NCBI GenBank assembly: GCA_943736015.1
Contig: OX031065.1
Location: 1,371,501-1,435,500, forward strand
Direction: 5' to 3'
DNA from: Tridacna crocea
Taxonomy: Eukaryota; Mollusca; Bivalvia; Cardiida; Cardiidae
DNA: 64,000 nucleotides
Notes under the pieces: model-generated
What the model saw: the letters and a program-made list of their open reading frames with translations, nothing else
What the model was told of the DNA's origin: nothing
Database searches by the model: none
Shown: piece after piece, positions 10,723 to 21,114 of the stretch
How positions within the stretch are numbered: position 1 is the stretch's first letter
Layout of the letters: each line of letters opens with the position of its first letter
Program-made: the position numbers and the translations under genes

Positions 10723-10951
10723 TTAACCCTTTACCCGATAAGACATTTCTATGGTATCTCTAATTGACCCTAAATAACAGTAAGGATGAAGCCATATCTT
10801 ATGTGTATATGACACATTTTGATAGCATAGAAAACATTGTGGCAAAAGGTGAAATTGCTCGTTACGAGCAATTTCACCTTTTGCCACAATGTTTTCTAAA
10901 GGCTCCTTCAAGCAATGCGTAGAAATGAGTATCTAAGGAGTAAAGGGTTAA
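10723..10951 (+). mobile_element. Fam2 MITE (229 bp)
   Basis: TTAA at both ends; palindrome GTGGCAAAAGGTGAAATTGC and its complement are perfect around TCGTTACGA. Confidence 0.88.
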
Positions 10952-10961
10952 ATGTCCTGTG

Positions 10962-11189
10962 TTAACTCTTTACCACACGAGAAAATTTTACACTGGTCCA
11001 AATTGAAAGCATTTGCAGACGACAAAATAAAGGTGACTGAAAAATTGAAATTTCTTCTGGGAAGGGTAGAAAACACTGTGGGAAAAGGAGAAAATGCTGG
11101 TTACCAGCATTTTCTCCTTTTCCCACAGTGTTTTCAAAAGGTTTCTTTTTAGGGGCGTCAAAAGTAGGGATTGTGTGGTAACGGGTTAA
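10962..11189 (-). mobile_element. Fam1 MITE (228 bp)
   Basis: TTAA both ends; arms with paired CACTGTGGG / CCCACAGTG. Shares TTAA 11186-11189 with the next copy. Confidence 0.88.
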
Positions 11190-11391
11190 ATCTTTACCAC
11201 ACGATCCAGAGTTGTAGGGATTCTGAGAAATGGGCCCTTTGAAAGATTGTTGGAAAAGAAGAAAATGCTGGTAACCAGCATTTTCTTCATTTCCCACAAT
11301 CATTTACCAGACTATCTGATACAAATCCCATTTTTGTGCCGTATAAAATATTGGACCAGTCTAAAATTCTGTCATCTGGGAAAGAGTTATG
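11186..11391 (+). mobile_element. Fam1 MITE, back-to-back, diverged
   Basis: Shares its left TTAA with the preceding copy. Arms carry paired GATTGTTGG / CCCACAATC changes; the right tip has decayed to GAGTTATG. Confidence 0.75.
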
Positions 11392-11449
11392 TACGGGTCA
11401 TAGAAAAGCAGTTTAGATGATAAGCAGATAAGGTGGAGCACTTTCACTA

Positions 11450-11965
11450 ATTAAGGATGTGATTGACGGTGATAGTTCATGTACCACACTGTTTGATGGA
11501 TCAAAATAATTAACAGATTATCGATTGTAATATGACCTGCTGCTTTCACAATTTTCCTCCATAAGCTAGGGAGAAGTCACTGTATTACTTATACTTTAAC
11601 AAAAAAATTTGGATAAGTCTAAAATTTTGTTCTGTAAAGAATTAAGAAAGTGATTGACAGTGATAGTTTATGTACCACACTGTTTGATCGATAAAAATAA
11701 TTAGCAGATTATTGATTGTAATATGACCTGCTGCTTTCACAATTTTCCTGCATAAGCTAAGGAGAAGTTCCTGTATTACTTATTAAACTTTAACCAAACA
11801 ATGTGGATAAGTTTTAAATTTTGTTAACTAAGTGTGAATGACAGTGATAATTCATGTACCATACTGTTTGATTGATCAAAATAATTAGCAGATTATAGAT
11901 TGTAATATTACCTGCTGCTTTCACAATTTTCCTTCACAAGCTAGGGAGAAATCATTATTACTTCA
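11450..11965 (+). repeat. ~188-bp tandem repeat, 3 units, carrying a MITE tip
   Basis: Units start near 11452, 11641 and 11827 (TGATAGTTCATGTACCACAC ... CTGCTGCTTTCACAATTTTC). The ends of the first two units contain TTTGGATAAGTCTAAAATTT and, in the first, GTAAAGAATTA, resembling a Fam1 A-half tip, so a MITE end was apparently amplified with its flank. Confidence 0.7.
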
Positions 11966-12009
11966 ATGAAGCAATTCTTTGTTTCTCATACTCTTGAGAA
12001 GGAAGCCCT

Positions 12010-12209
12010 TTAACTCTTTACCAAACGACAAAATTGAAGACTGGTTCAAATTGAAAGCATTTGCAGACGACAAAATAAAGGTGACTGAAAAATTGAAATT
12101 TGTTCTGGGAAAGGTAGAATCTATTGTGGGAAAAGGAGAAAATGCTAGTTACCAAAAGGCTTCTTTCACAGGGGCGTCAAAAGTAGGGATTGTGTGGTAA
12201 TGGGTTAAA
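12010..12209 (-). mobile_element. Fam1 MITE lacking one hairpin arm (200 bp)
   Basis: TTAA at both ends, but the sequence jumps from GCTAGTTACC directly to AAAAGGCTTC, removing the right arm of the palindrome. Confidence 0.85.
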
Positions 12210-12290
12210 AATACTTTGGGAAAAGGAGAAAATGCTGATGATCAGCATTTTGTTCAACTCCATATAATTTTCTTCACTTTTAAAGTCAAA
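12206..12290 (+). mobile_element. Fam1 MITE fragment
   Basis: Short hairpin piece with loop GCTGATGATCAGC, sharing TTAA with the preceding copy. Confidence 0.55.
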
Positions 12291-12366
12291 TTCCATCATT
12301 AAGCCTCAATTCATTGGCCATGCTTAAAACCCTTCATCATGTACAGTCTAAAAGTTTGTCACCTTA

Positions 12367-12562
12367 CAGAGCTCCAGATAGGATGGAGTGATGGTATTCT
12401 AAAGAAATCCTTTATATGTCTTTCAAACCTTATGTTGTGGGTACTCATTAGAATCTTCTCAATGAGACGATTCTAATGATTACACATAACATAGGTTTTA
12501 GTGGAGAATAATTAATATTTTCAATCTTGAAATCAAAATCACTCCCTCTATCTGGGGCTCTG
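12367..12562 (+). mobile_element. Palindromic TIR MITE, family Q, copy 1
   Basis: Ends CAGAGCTCCAGATAG and CTATCTGGGGCTCTG are inverted repeats. The interior folds as ACCTTATGTTGTGGGTACTC ... AACATAGGTT around TCTCAATGAGA. Confidence 0.75.
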
Positions 12563-12794
12563 ATTTTGTAAAGAGATAGGTGAGTGAGTGAGCATTATTT
12601 TGTAAAAATTGATTTTTTTTACAGTGAAAGTACTCAGTTGTCAATTTTATTTTACTTTTTTAATTGTAATGGTCAAAATAATCAATTTTCCTGTACTATA
12701 TTCAACTATGATAGTCCAATGTAATGGAAATATTCTGAAATTTGAGATTGGCTTTTGTCTTTTGGTGGATAATCCTTAGATTTCCATCCACTTT

Positions 12795-12957
12795 CTGCCT
12801 GGTAACCAGCAAGTTTTCCTCTTTCTGCAATGTTTCCTACATTATGGAAGACAACTTTATGTTGTGTATCACAGTTACTAATTATGTTTTCTATAAATAC
12901 TTTCAAATTTGGACAATATGGACAAGGCTAATATTTTGTCGTCAGGTAAAGAGTTAA
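12795..12957 (+). mobile_element. Fam1 MITE, left part lost
   Basis: From GGTAACCAGCAAGTTTTCC through an A half ending GTCGTCAGGTAAAGAGTTAA. Confidence 0.6.
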
Positions 12958-13177
12958 CCCTTTACAGCACAATCCTGACTTTTAATGACATAAGGAATAA
13001 AGCCTTTTGAAAACATTGTGGGAAAAGGAGAAAATGCTGGTAACCAGCATCTTTCTCCTTTTCCCACAATGTTTTTTATCCTTCGCAAAGCAAATTTCAA
13101 TTTTTGAGCCACATTTATTTTGTTGTCTGCGAATGCTTTCAATTGGGACAAATCTACAATTTTTGGTAAAGAGTTAA
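12954..13177 (+). mobile_element. Fam1 MITE (224 bp)
   Basis: TTAA at 12954-12957 and 13174-13177, both shared with neighbours; palindrome nearly intact (ATCTTTCTCC in the right arm). Confidence 0.85.
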
Positions 13178-13403
13178 CCCTTTACCAAATACAACATTTT
13201 TGATTTGTCTAAGTTGAAAGTGTTTTCAGGAAACATAGTCAAACTTGACTCAAGTGATGAACTTTGTCATTGAAAGGATAGAATTGTCATTGAAAGGATA
13301 GAAAACATTTAGGCAAAAGGAGAACATGCTGGTTACCAGCATTTTCTCCTTTTGCCTAAATGTTTTCAAAAGCCTGCTCTCTAGGATTGGGATTTTAAAT
13401 CCT
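13174..13403 (-). mobile_element. Fam1 MITE with paired arm changes
   Basis: Third link of a chain. Both arms carry the change from GTGGG/CCCAC to TAGGC/GCCTA (ATTTAGGCAAAAGGAG, CTCCTTTTGCCTAAAT), so pairing is kept. Its right end has decayed. Contains a 22-bp tandem duplication TTGTCATTGAAAGGATAGAA. Confidence 0.8.
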
Positions 13404-13596
13404 CAAGTTGATAATTTCTTGCAAAGAAAATCAAAAAATGATTTTTGACCCTTTTTCATATGCAGTAGGCTTTTGTCCTCCCTGCCAAATTTAGTAGTGG
13501 GCTTATTTGCCCAGTGGGATATTGTTCAGTGGGCCATTGTCCTACTGTCCCACTGTCAAAGTGGGCTATTGTCCATATCCCTTTCTCAGGGTTGTT

Positions 13597-13823
13597 TTAA
13601 CCCATTACCACATGATCTCTACTTTCGACGCCCCTGAGAAAGAAGCCTGTAGAAACATTGAGGGAAAAGGAGAAAATGCTGGTAACCAGCATTTTCTCCT
13701 TTTCCCACAATGTTTTCTACTCTTCACAAAACAAATTTGAAATTTCAGTCACTTTTATTTTGTCGTCTGCTAATGATTTAGATTTGGACCAGCCTAAAAT
13801 AGTGTAGTCTGGTAATGGGTTGA
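13597..13823 (+). mobile_element. Fam1 MITE (227 bp)
   Basis: Left TTAA 13597-13600; right TTGA. Followed by a solo A-tip copy (TTTGGTAAAGGGTTAA). Confidence 0.82.
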
Positions 13824-13884
13824 AGTATTATTGTTTGGTAAAGGGTTAAATATTAAACTTGCACAGTTTTACAGGTTCAAACAT

Positions 13885-14076
13885 CAGAGCTCCACATAAG
13901 AGGCAGTAATGGTTTTTTAAATCCATTATTTCTTTTTGAAACCCTATGTTGTGGGTACTCATTGAAATTGTCTCAATGAGACGATTCTAATAAGTACAAA
14001 CAACATAGGGTTTTGAAGAGAATAAATAATATTTTCAATTTTGAAATCAAAATCACTCCCTCTATCCACAGCTCTG
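13885..14076 (+). mobile_element. Family Q palindromic MITE, copy 2
   Basis: Ends CAGAGCTCCACATAAG and CTCTATCCACAGCTCTG; inner palindrome AACCCTATGTTGTGGG ... AACATAGGGTT. Confidence 0.75.
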
Positions 14077-14406
14077 AAACATTGGGCAAAGAAAGTAAAT
14101 TTTAGTTGTAGATCTTTATCAATGGTTTACAAAAAAATCTAATTGTTGGCATAAACAGCTAAATATGCTTCTTGAATTGTCCATACTCATTAGTTTCATT
14201 TCTGGTGAAATGCAACATACTTACAGTGTTTTCATCTGTTGCCATGGGTATATTTTTGTCTCTACACCAAGCATGCTGGGGGCTGTCTGTGTTACAGATA
14301 TTTGTGCAGCGACTATTCTTGGTTCCCTAATAAGATATTTTGGCCAAAAATTTCTGTAAAGTTGTTAAAATTTGGCTACTTCTACTATCTATTTTTCATA
14401 TATTTA

Positions 14407-14604
14407 CAGAGTTCCAGATAGAGGGAGTGGTTTTGATTTCAAAATTGAAAATATTAATCATTCTCCACTAAACCCTATGATGTGGGTACCTATTAGAATC
14501 GTCTCAATGACACGATTCTAATGAATACCCACAACATAGGGTTTGGAAGAGAAATAACACATTTAGAATATCTGCCATCAATGTCCCTGTTATCTGGCGC
14601 TCAG
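14407..14604 (-). mobile_element. Family Q palindromic MITE, copy 3
   Basis: Inverted relative to copies 1 and 2: AAACCCTATGATGTGGGTAC pairs with GAATACCCACAACATAGGG around GTCTCAATGAC. Confidence 0.75.
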
Positions 14605-15191
14605 AATATTTAGTAGTCCAAATTGTAAACCTTTCTAATTTAAGGCAGTGGCAAGTTGGGTCACTTTAGAAATATATAAATAACCTTCAACAAAATGCTT
14701 TCAGGTGTACAGTTTTGTCATTTGGCAAGAAGTATTATTATTGGCTTTAGTCTGTACAAGTACAAAATTTAGTTGTGTGATAAAGAGTTAAGGGTGATGT
14801 CAATAAAGGTTAGGTATCATAGACCAGGATACAGTATGGATTAGAATTAACCTTGTAAGGATTCTCAATTGAGGAAACCCTGAGGTTACTGTACATGCAA
14901 CGTTATCATTTCCCTTATTTTGAGTGATCTGAACTTGTTTGATTCCCAAAATGTGTTGATGAAATGATGAAGAAATGTCTCCCTTTTTTGCACTTTTTGC
15001 ACCACTCATGCTCCATTTAACTTGCTCTTTACTAAATTAATTTCATTTGTCAAATTGTCACAATGAAAGGTTTAAATGAACTGCATAATAGAATCATGTT
15101 GACTTTTTACCCTTTAACAGAATTTTTGATGTGCCACTGTATTTAAAGAATTGGCAGATCACAAATGTAACACAGATGATGGTATTTGTCT
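14605..15191. other. No gene seen
   Basis: AT-rich intergenic or intronic sequence with a solo Fam1 A tip near 14756-14791 (CAAAATTTAGTTGTGTGATA, AAGAGTTAA). A 70-codon minus-strand frame (14800-15009) has no recognisable domain. Confidence 0.4.
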
Positions 15192-15418
15192 TTAACTCAT
15201 TACCAAATGACAAAATTTTAGGTTTGTCCAAATGGAAAGCATTTGCAGACGACAAAATTAAAGCGACTGAAAATTTGAAATTTGCTTTGTAAAGGGTAGA
15301 AAACATGTGGGAAAAGGAGAAAATGCTGATTACCAGCATTTCTCCTTGTCCCACAATGTTTTTCAAAGGCTTCTTTCTCCTGTTCGTCAAAAGTATGGAT
15401 TGTGTGGTAATGAGTTAA
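15192..15418 (-). mobile_element. Fam1 MITE (227 bp)
   Basis: TTAA at both ends; centre GCTGATTACCAGC, small deletions in the arms. Confidence 0.87.
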
Positions 15419-15762
15419 AGGGTTGAAAGTATAGTGAGATTAAAAAAAAAAATGCTTATTTCCAGCTTTTTCTGTGTTTTGTTTTTTCCCTGTTTTTTTC
15501 CAAAAATCATTATTTCTTGGGTCCGGAAAAGAAAGGATTGTTTGAAAAAAAGGGTCAAATAATCAAATTGCATGTCAAGGTTTCATGATTTTTGCTGAAC
15601 AAATCATTTCACTCTATGTTCATGGAAGATAACAGATCAAAGAGACTGAATTATGAAGGTTTAATGCCATTTCTCATGTTGGTTTGGAATTAATATGCAT
15701 CAGAATATAATGATTTCTCCCTGGGTTTGCAGCAAGAAGAGGGACCAGTCATTATGAATGAT

Positions 15763-15991
15763 TTAGCTGTTTACAACACAATCCTGACTTTTAACTACTC
15801 TGAGAAAGAAGCCTTCTGAAAACATTGTGGGAAAAGGAGAAAATGCTGGTAACCAGCATTTTCTCCTTTTCCCACAATGTTTTCTTCCCTTCTCAAAACA
15901 AATTTCAAATTTTCAGTAGCTTCTATTTTGTCGTCTGCAAATGCTTTCAATTTGGACCAGTTTGAAATTTTGTTGTTTGGTAAAGAGTTAA
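15763..15991 (+). mobile_element. Fam1 MITE (229 bp)
   Basis: Left TTAG, right TTAA 15988-15991; a perfect 67-nt palindrome. Confidence 0.87.
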
Positions 15992-16169
15992 CAAGTCTTC
16001 AAAATTTCTGTTGAGAATTGGAAGAGACTTTGATTTTATTTTCATCACTGTTGAATGACTTCTGCCTTAGTTTTTCAGTCGACAAGGGGATCAATCATTA
16101 TGAATGATTTACAGTAACTTTGTTTCTATATGGCTTGCATCATGCAAAAAGGGGCAGTCAGACATTTGC

Positions 16170-16255
16170 ATAAAGTAGCATTTTGGATTAGCCTGGGCAG
16201 TCTACGCAGGCTGATCCAAGACAATACTTTATGACTGCACTAGATTTTGTGCTAC
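16170..16255. repeat. Short palindrome of the GCCTGnGCAGnCTnCGCAGGC type
   Basis: GGATTAGCCTGGGCAGTCTA and CGCAGGCTGATCCAAG pair. Related pieces at 47520, 47612, 56125 and 57683. Common in bivalve DNA (from memory). Confidence 0.6.
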
Positions 16256-16283
16256 AGTAGACTTGCACAAAACAGAAAATTGC

Positions 16284-16507
16284 TTAACTCTTTATCAAAC
16301 AACAAAGTTCTCTTCAAAATTGAAAGCATTTGCAGACGACAAAATAAATGTGACTGAAAATTTGAAGTTTGTTTTGTGAAGGGAAGAAAACAGTATGGGA
16401 AAAGGAGAAAATGCTGGTTGCCAGCATTTTCTCCTTTTCCTACAATGTTTTCTAAGGGCTTCATTCACAGGGTCGTCAAAAGTAGGGATTGTGTGGTAAT
16501 GGGTTAA
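16284..16507 (-). mobile_element. Fam1 MITE (224 bp)
   Basis: TTAA at both ends; centre GCTGGTTGCCAGC, so the central spacer has mutated. Confidence 0.87.
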
Positions 16508-16539
16508 AAAAGAAATAGTCGTTTCAGAACAGCCTGCGC

Positions 16540-16835
16540 TTTACCCACAACCTTTTCTACTCTTTCAAAGAATAGCACCTTTACTTGTTTTGTCATCTGC
16601 AGACACTCTAATAATTTGGACTGGTCTAAAATTTTGTCAAGCAGAAAGAGTCAAGAAGGCCTTCCAAAAACATTGTTTGAAAAGGAGAAAAAAGCTGGTT
16701 AGCAGCATTTTCTCCTTTTCTCGCCATGTTTTCTGTCTTTTTAAGTCGATTCCCATGATCATTCAGGCACTGCTGAATTGTCTTCTGTAGCTGCTTTCTA
16801 ATTAAGACAAGGCTAGAATTTTGTATTGTGTTAAA
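16540..16835 (+). mobile_element. Two partial Fam1 copies
   Basis: An A half with part of the right arm (16540-16650) is followed by a decayed copy with loop GCTGGTTAGCAGC (16650-16835). Confidence 0.6.
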
Positions 16836-16854
16836 AATAATTGACAAATAAAAT

Positions 16855-17077
16855 TTACTCTGTACTACACAATCCCGACTTTTAAGGACCCTGAGAGAGA
16901 AAGCGTTTGAAAACATTGTGGAAAAAGGAGGAAATGCATTTTCTTCTTTTTCCACAATGTTTTCTACCCTCGCAAAACAAATTTCAATTGTTTGAGTCAC
17001 TTTAAAATTTTGTCATCTGCAAAATTAATGCTTTCAATTCAGACCAGTCTAAAATTTTGTTGTTTAGTAAAGAGTTA
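16855..17077 (+). mobile_element. Fam1 MITE with its loop removed
   Basis: Arms meet as GGAGGAAATGCATTTTCTTC, lacking the CTGGTAACCAG centre. Right end AAAGAGTTAT, with AAAGAGTTAA repeated 10 bp on. Confidence 0.75.
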
Positions 17078-17242
17078 TATAAAGAGTTAAGCCCTAATGC
17101 TCCTTTCAGGACTATAGTTAGCTTTGAGATCAATGAAGAGCAAGATCAGGCTGCACGTAATATACAAATCTCAAAAATGTGATTATTTGGTGGTCACTGA
17201 CACAGGTATCTGATTGTAATTAAAATTTCCCTGTACTTTCAG

Positions 17243-17392
17243 GTCATGAAGTGGACCAGAAGTGTGGCAGTTCATCGTTTCAATGTGATAATACAAAATG
17301 TATAGAAAATACTCTGACATGTGATAGGGTGGACCATTGCGGGGACTATAGTGACGAGGCAGCGGAAGGGCCAGCCAAGTGTGGGGTCTCAG
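17243..17392 (+). CDS. LDL-receptor class A exon of a type I membrane protein gene (exon i, 5' part of gene not in window or not found)
   Basis: A 150-nt exon between a strong acceptor (CTGTACTTTCAG) and a donor (TCAG|GTAGGA), open only in the frame starting at the third base. It encodes one LDLa repeat with six cysteines in canonical order, from CGSSSFQC through TKC, LTC and DRVDHC to AKC, ending in the calcium-binding signature DHCGDYSDE. LDLa modules are disulphide-bonded extracellular ligand-binding domains of about 40 residues. The exon is phase 1 at both ends, typical of shuffled extracellular modules. Its last G joins AT of the exon at 37392 to give Asp directly before a transmembrane segment, so this is the membrane-proximal ectodomain. 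No upstream exon (signal peptide, CUB or other domains) was found in 1-17242. The family is not certain; NETO-type CUB-LDLa-TM receptors are one possibility. Confidence 0.9.
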
Positions 17393-17517
17393 GTAGGAAC
17401 TTGTGCTTGGATTAAATTCTTGTGCAAGCTTTGATAAATTGATCATGCGCAGAAGAATCTTTTTATCACAACCAGGATGTCTGTAACTTCAATTCTATCA
17501 ATCCAAAATAAAGTAAG

Positions 17518-17725
17518 GGCCTAAAAAAATATCTGTGTTTAGTGTTTCCCTATCCTACCTAGAAAATGCTGTTGACCATAAACTTTTTCACCATGATTGA
17601 AAAAAAAAAGTCCTTCGGGTGTGATTTCACCATTGTTCCATGTAAAAAGTTTGTGGAAAAAAAAAATCCCTACCAACCTACAGTATCTCGGACTGAAACC
17701 CTAAACACAGGAATTTTTTTAGGCC
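17518..17725. mobile_element. 208-bp TIR element, family E, copy 1
   Basis: GGGCCTAAAAAAATATCTGT at the left mirrors CAGGAATTTTTTTAGGCC at the right, with AAACCCTAAACA next to it. A second copy, broken by another element, is at 39911-40531. It is followed by a bivalve-type terminus (GGTGAGCACTTGGGC, GCCCTCTTGTTA). Confidence 0.7.
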
Positions 17726-17977
17726 GCAGGTGAGCACTTGGGCACCAGTTGCCCTCTTGTTAATTTGTTCAGCTGCTATTCAGATTATCCCACACAAATT
17801 TATTCCTCTTTTAAGAACAATATTGAAACTAATGTAATGTTAACCTCTGCTGATATTTCCACCTGTTGATTATCGTTTTAGCTCCTTACACTACACAACT
17901 AGATGTAGACTTTGTCCAAATTCAAAAAAGCATTTGCAGAGGACAAAAGAATGGTTGTTGAAATATCAGAACTTGCC

Positions 17978-18253
17978 TTAACTCTTTACCAGAAGCCAAA
18001 ATTTTAGACTGGTCCAAATTTAAAGCACTTGCAGACAACTAAGCAAAGGTAACTGAAAAATTGAAATTTCCTGCAGGGTAGAAAACATTGTGGGAAAAGG
18101 AGAAAATGCTGGTTACCAGTATTTTCTCCTTTCCACAACATTTTCTACTCTATCCATTACTTAAATCATCTTTATCTAACTATTTTTAAATTTTTGTCAG
18201 TAAATACATTCAATTTGGTTCAGTCTATAACTTGTTGTGTAGTAAAGAGTTAA
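17978..18253. mobile_element. Fam1 fold-back isomer with two A halves (276 bp)
   Basis: TTAA at both ends. The left part reads as A half (TTTTAGACTGGTCCAAATTT, TTGCAGACAAC); the right part is a second A half reversed (ACATTCAATTTGGTTCAGTC, GTAGTAAAGAGTTAA). There is no B half. Expected A + palindrome + A length is 281. Confidence 0.85.
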
Positions 18254-18569
18254 GCTGCATTTAATTGGTCATCTGCAAATGTTTTCAAATTGGTCCAAAC
18301 CAAAATTTTGTGGTGTAGTGAAGAATCAATTTTATAAGCCTTGATTTTTGTTGAACCATCTCACTTTACAAGAATATTTTAAAAGCTATGTGCTGAAAAT
18401 CGTTTTTTTATGCTGTAATGTTTTTAGCTCACCTAAGCACAAAGTGCTCAAGATGAGCTTTTATGATAGTGCTGGAATCTCTTGTACCAATACTCCACAC
18501 AGTTTTCTTGTTTTCTTTTTTTTTTATAAATAACATACTCTCAAAACTTGATCAGAATATTTTTCTTGT

Positions 18570-18799
18570 TTAACCCATTACTACACGACAAAATTTTTAG
18601 ACTAGTTCAAATTGAAAGCATTTGCAGACGACAAAATAAATATGGCTGAAAAATTGAAATTTGTTCTAGGAAGGGTAGAAAACACTGTGGGAAACGGAGA
18701 AAATGCTGGTTACCTGCATTTTCTCCTTTTCCCACAGTGTTTTCAAAAGGCTTCTTTCCCAGGGGCATCAATAGTAGGGATTGTGTGGTTATGGGTTAA
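18570..18799 (-). mobile_element. Fam1 MITE (230 bp), nested
   Basis: TTAA at both ends; paired CACTGTGGG / CCCACAGTG arms; lies in the 18425-19315 repeat. Confidence 0.88.
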
Positions 18800-19012
18800 A
18801 TCTCTGTCCATTTCAAAATTGAATCACAGTGATCGAGTCAAAAAGTAGGTCACTGAGCCAGATCTTTTAAAAACCTTGTGTACGCTCTAAGGGCCACATT
18901 TTTCACCTGATAGTTATGAAACTTAGTCAGAATGTTAATCTTAATAATATCTCAGACCAGTTGGATCATTGGCCATACTGGGTCTAAAAGTAGGTCACTT
19001 ACACTTGCTTCA

Positions 19013-19240
19013 TCAACTCCTTACCCAAACAACAAAATTTTAAACTGTTCCAAATTGAAAGCATTTGCAGATGACAACTGAAATTGACTGAAAATTTGAA
19101 ATTGTTTTTAGGAAGGGAAAAAAGAAAACATTGTGGGAAAAGGAGAAAATGCTGGTCACCAGCATTTCCCCCTCTTCCCACAATATTTTCAAAAGCTTTC
19201 TCAGGGTCATTAAAAGTCGGATCGTGTGATAAAGGGATAA
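19013..19240 (-). mobile_element. Fam1 MITE (228 bp), nested
   Basis: Both target sites decayed (TCAA, ATAA); centre GGTCACC. Confidence 0.8.
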
Positions 19241-19459
19241 AACCAGGATCTCTTCAGTTTTATCAACTATAGATTCATCAGGTGAGCAATCAAGGGCCAA
19301 TGGCCCTCTTGTTAAAAGTGTTTTCCTGTCTTTCTTTTCCCAGAGATTAAAAACAGCAAAAAATTAATGGTTATTGGCTTGGATACAAGTATTTCATTTC
19401 ATTGCAAAAAAAATGACAATATCATATTTGTTTGATTTCATATTTCACTTTTTTTTTTA

Positions 19460-19680
19460 AACCCTTAACTGAACGATCGTGTGGTTTTTGAAAGACCCTG
19501 TAAATGGAGGCACCGGAAAAGATTATGGGAAAAGAAGAAAATCTTGGGTAACCAGTAATTTCTTTTCCCACAGTGTTTACTGTCCTTACAGAGAAATCTC
19601 TTCATTTGAGTCAAATCTAAATTATTATCTGGGAATTCTTTCAATTTGTATAAGCCTGAAATTTCTTTTCCTGATTAAAA
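19460..19680 (+). mobile_element. Fam1 MITE, old copy
   Basis: All segments traceable but diverged (GGGTAACCAGTAATTTC centre); right tip TCCTGATTAAA. Confidence 0.65.
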
Positions 19681-19747
19681 AATCCTCAGTATAGTGTTGA
19701 GAGAGAATGGTTATCAAGTAACATAACTCCAGGAAAGGAAATCAAGT

Positions 19748-19978
19748 TTAACCTTTTACCAAATGACAAAATTTTAGACCGTTCCAAGTTGAAAGCACTT
19801 GCAGATGACAAAATAAATCCAACTGAAAAGTTGAAATTTGTTTCCAGCGGGATAGAAAACATTGTGGGAAAAGGAGAAAATGCTGGTTAGGTAACCAGCA
19901 TTTTCTCCTTTTCCCACGATGTTTTCTAAAGGCTTTTCCAAAGTTATTTAAAGTCAGCATTGTGTGGTAGAGGGTTGA
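19748..19978 (-). mobile_element. Fam1 MITE (231 bp) with enlarged loop
   Basis: Left TTAA, right TTGA; centre GCTGGTTAGGTAACCAGC, a small duplication that keeps the palindrome. Confidence 0.87.
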
Positions 19979-20134
19979 ATTGTTCTGTAGCCACTATCTT
20001 TTGGAACATGGTACTTGGTTGCTCAGAACAGGTGGCCTTTATACTGGCAAAAAAGTTAACAGTGTAGATTCAAGATCAAACTGCAGAGTCTGTGCATTCC
20101 AATCTTGATTTATACAACCGGTATTAGCAATTTA

Positions 20135-20440
20135 AGCCGAGACCCGGTAGTGTTCAGATATTGAGAAAGGGTGTTGTAGGTTCGATCCCTGGCTCGGTCA
20201 TTTTATTTGCAAGGTTTGATGACAGTCATCAGTATGAGTCTGACAGGGTTCATTCCTCTTCCACTGCTGACCATAATGTCTGAACAATGGTTAGGTAGGA
20301 AAGCAGCCAGTGGCTTGGAAATAAAAGTGTGCGGAGTACTGGTAAAAGAAACTCCAGGAAAGCATGGATAGGTGCACTGGTCACTGCAGTATAACTGAAA
20401 TAATGTTATGAAGGGCATTAAACACCCAACAATAAATCAA
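20135..20440 (+). mobile_element. tRNA-derived SINE, type W
   Basis: B box GTAGGTTCGATCCCTGGC, then TTCATTCCTCTTCCACTGC, GAAAGCAGCCAGTGGCTTGG and ACTCCAGGAAAGCATGGATA. Other copies at 23330, 25140 and 58485. Confidence 0.75.
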
Positions 20441-20515
20441 CAATTTAATTGAGGAGCAAGAATCTGAAGGTGAAGGAACATGTGTTTTGTTCTACCAAAA
20501 AATGGTTTGACCCTC

Positions 20516-20745
20516 TTAACCCTCTACCACACAGTCCCGACTTTTAACGACCATGTGAAAGAAACCTGTTGAAAACATTGTGGGAAAAGGAGAAAATGCT
20601 GGTTACCAGCATTTTCTCCTTTTGCCACAATGTTTCCCACCCTTTCCAGTTAATCAAATTTCAACTTTTGATTCACATTTATTTTGTTGTCTGCAAATGC
20701 TTTCAATTTGGAATAGTTCAAATTTTGTCGTTTGGTAAAGGGGTA
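20516..20745 (+). mobile_element. Fam1 MITE (230 bp)
   Basis: Left TTAA 20516-20519; right site decayed to GTAA. Centre GGTTACC in plus orientation, so the central base is not a perfect strand marker. Confidence 0.82.
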
Positions 20746-20894
20746 ATGATGGTCAGTCTGTTGATATATTTGACTTCAATTTCCTAAATCAATGTTGCTC
20801 TGAAGCACCTGCTTTCAATTAACCCTTAGTGTCTTAAACTGTCAGAATGGACATGTTCAGTTTTGACATACAGTTACTACTGGATGTAATTTTT

Positions 20895-21114
20895 TGCCTT
20901 TTATCAAACAATGTGAATGTTAACCGCTCTGGAGAAAGAAAACTTTTGGAAAAAATGTGGGGAAAAAGAATGTGGTTATTCAGCATTTTCTCCTTTTCAC
21001 ACAATATTTTCTTCCCTTCCTTTAAGACAAATTTTGTCCCTTGAGCCATATTAATTTTTGTTGCAAGGAAATGATTTCTGTTTGGGTAAATGTAAAATTT
21101 TGCAATTTGTTTAA
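20895..21114 (+). mobile_element. Fam1 MITE, decayed; start of a four-element chain
   Basis: Hairpin decayed (GGGGAAAAAGAATGTGG); right TTAA 21111-21114 shared with the next copy. Confidence 0.65.

Larger units (their letters stand above)
18425..19315 (+). repeat. Bivalve-type repeat (AGCTCACCTAAGC ... GGCCCTCTTGTTA) with two nested MITEs
   Basis: Starts AGCTCACCTAAGCACAAAGT, contains AAACTTAGTCAGAATGTTAA and AAAAGTAGGTCACT blocks, and ends GGTGAGCAATCAAGGGCC / GGCCCTCTTGTTA. Fam1 copies at 18570 and 19013 are inserted in it. Confidence 0.75.

Noticed and set aside
14165..14421. Two overlapping hydrophobic frames
   Set aside because: They end inside a family Q MITE and show no signal peptide or domain logic; hydrophobicity follows from T-rich DNA.
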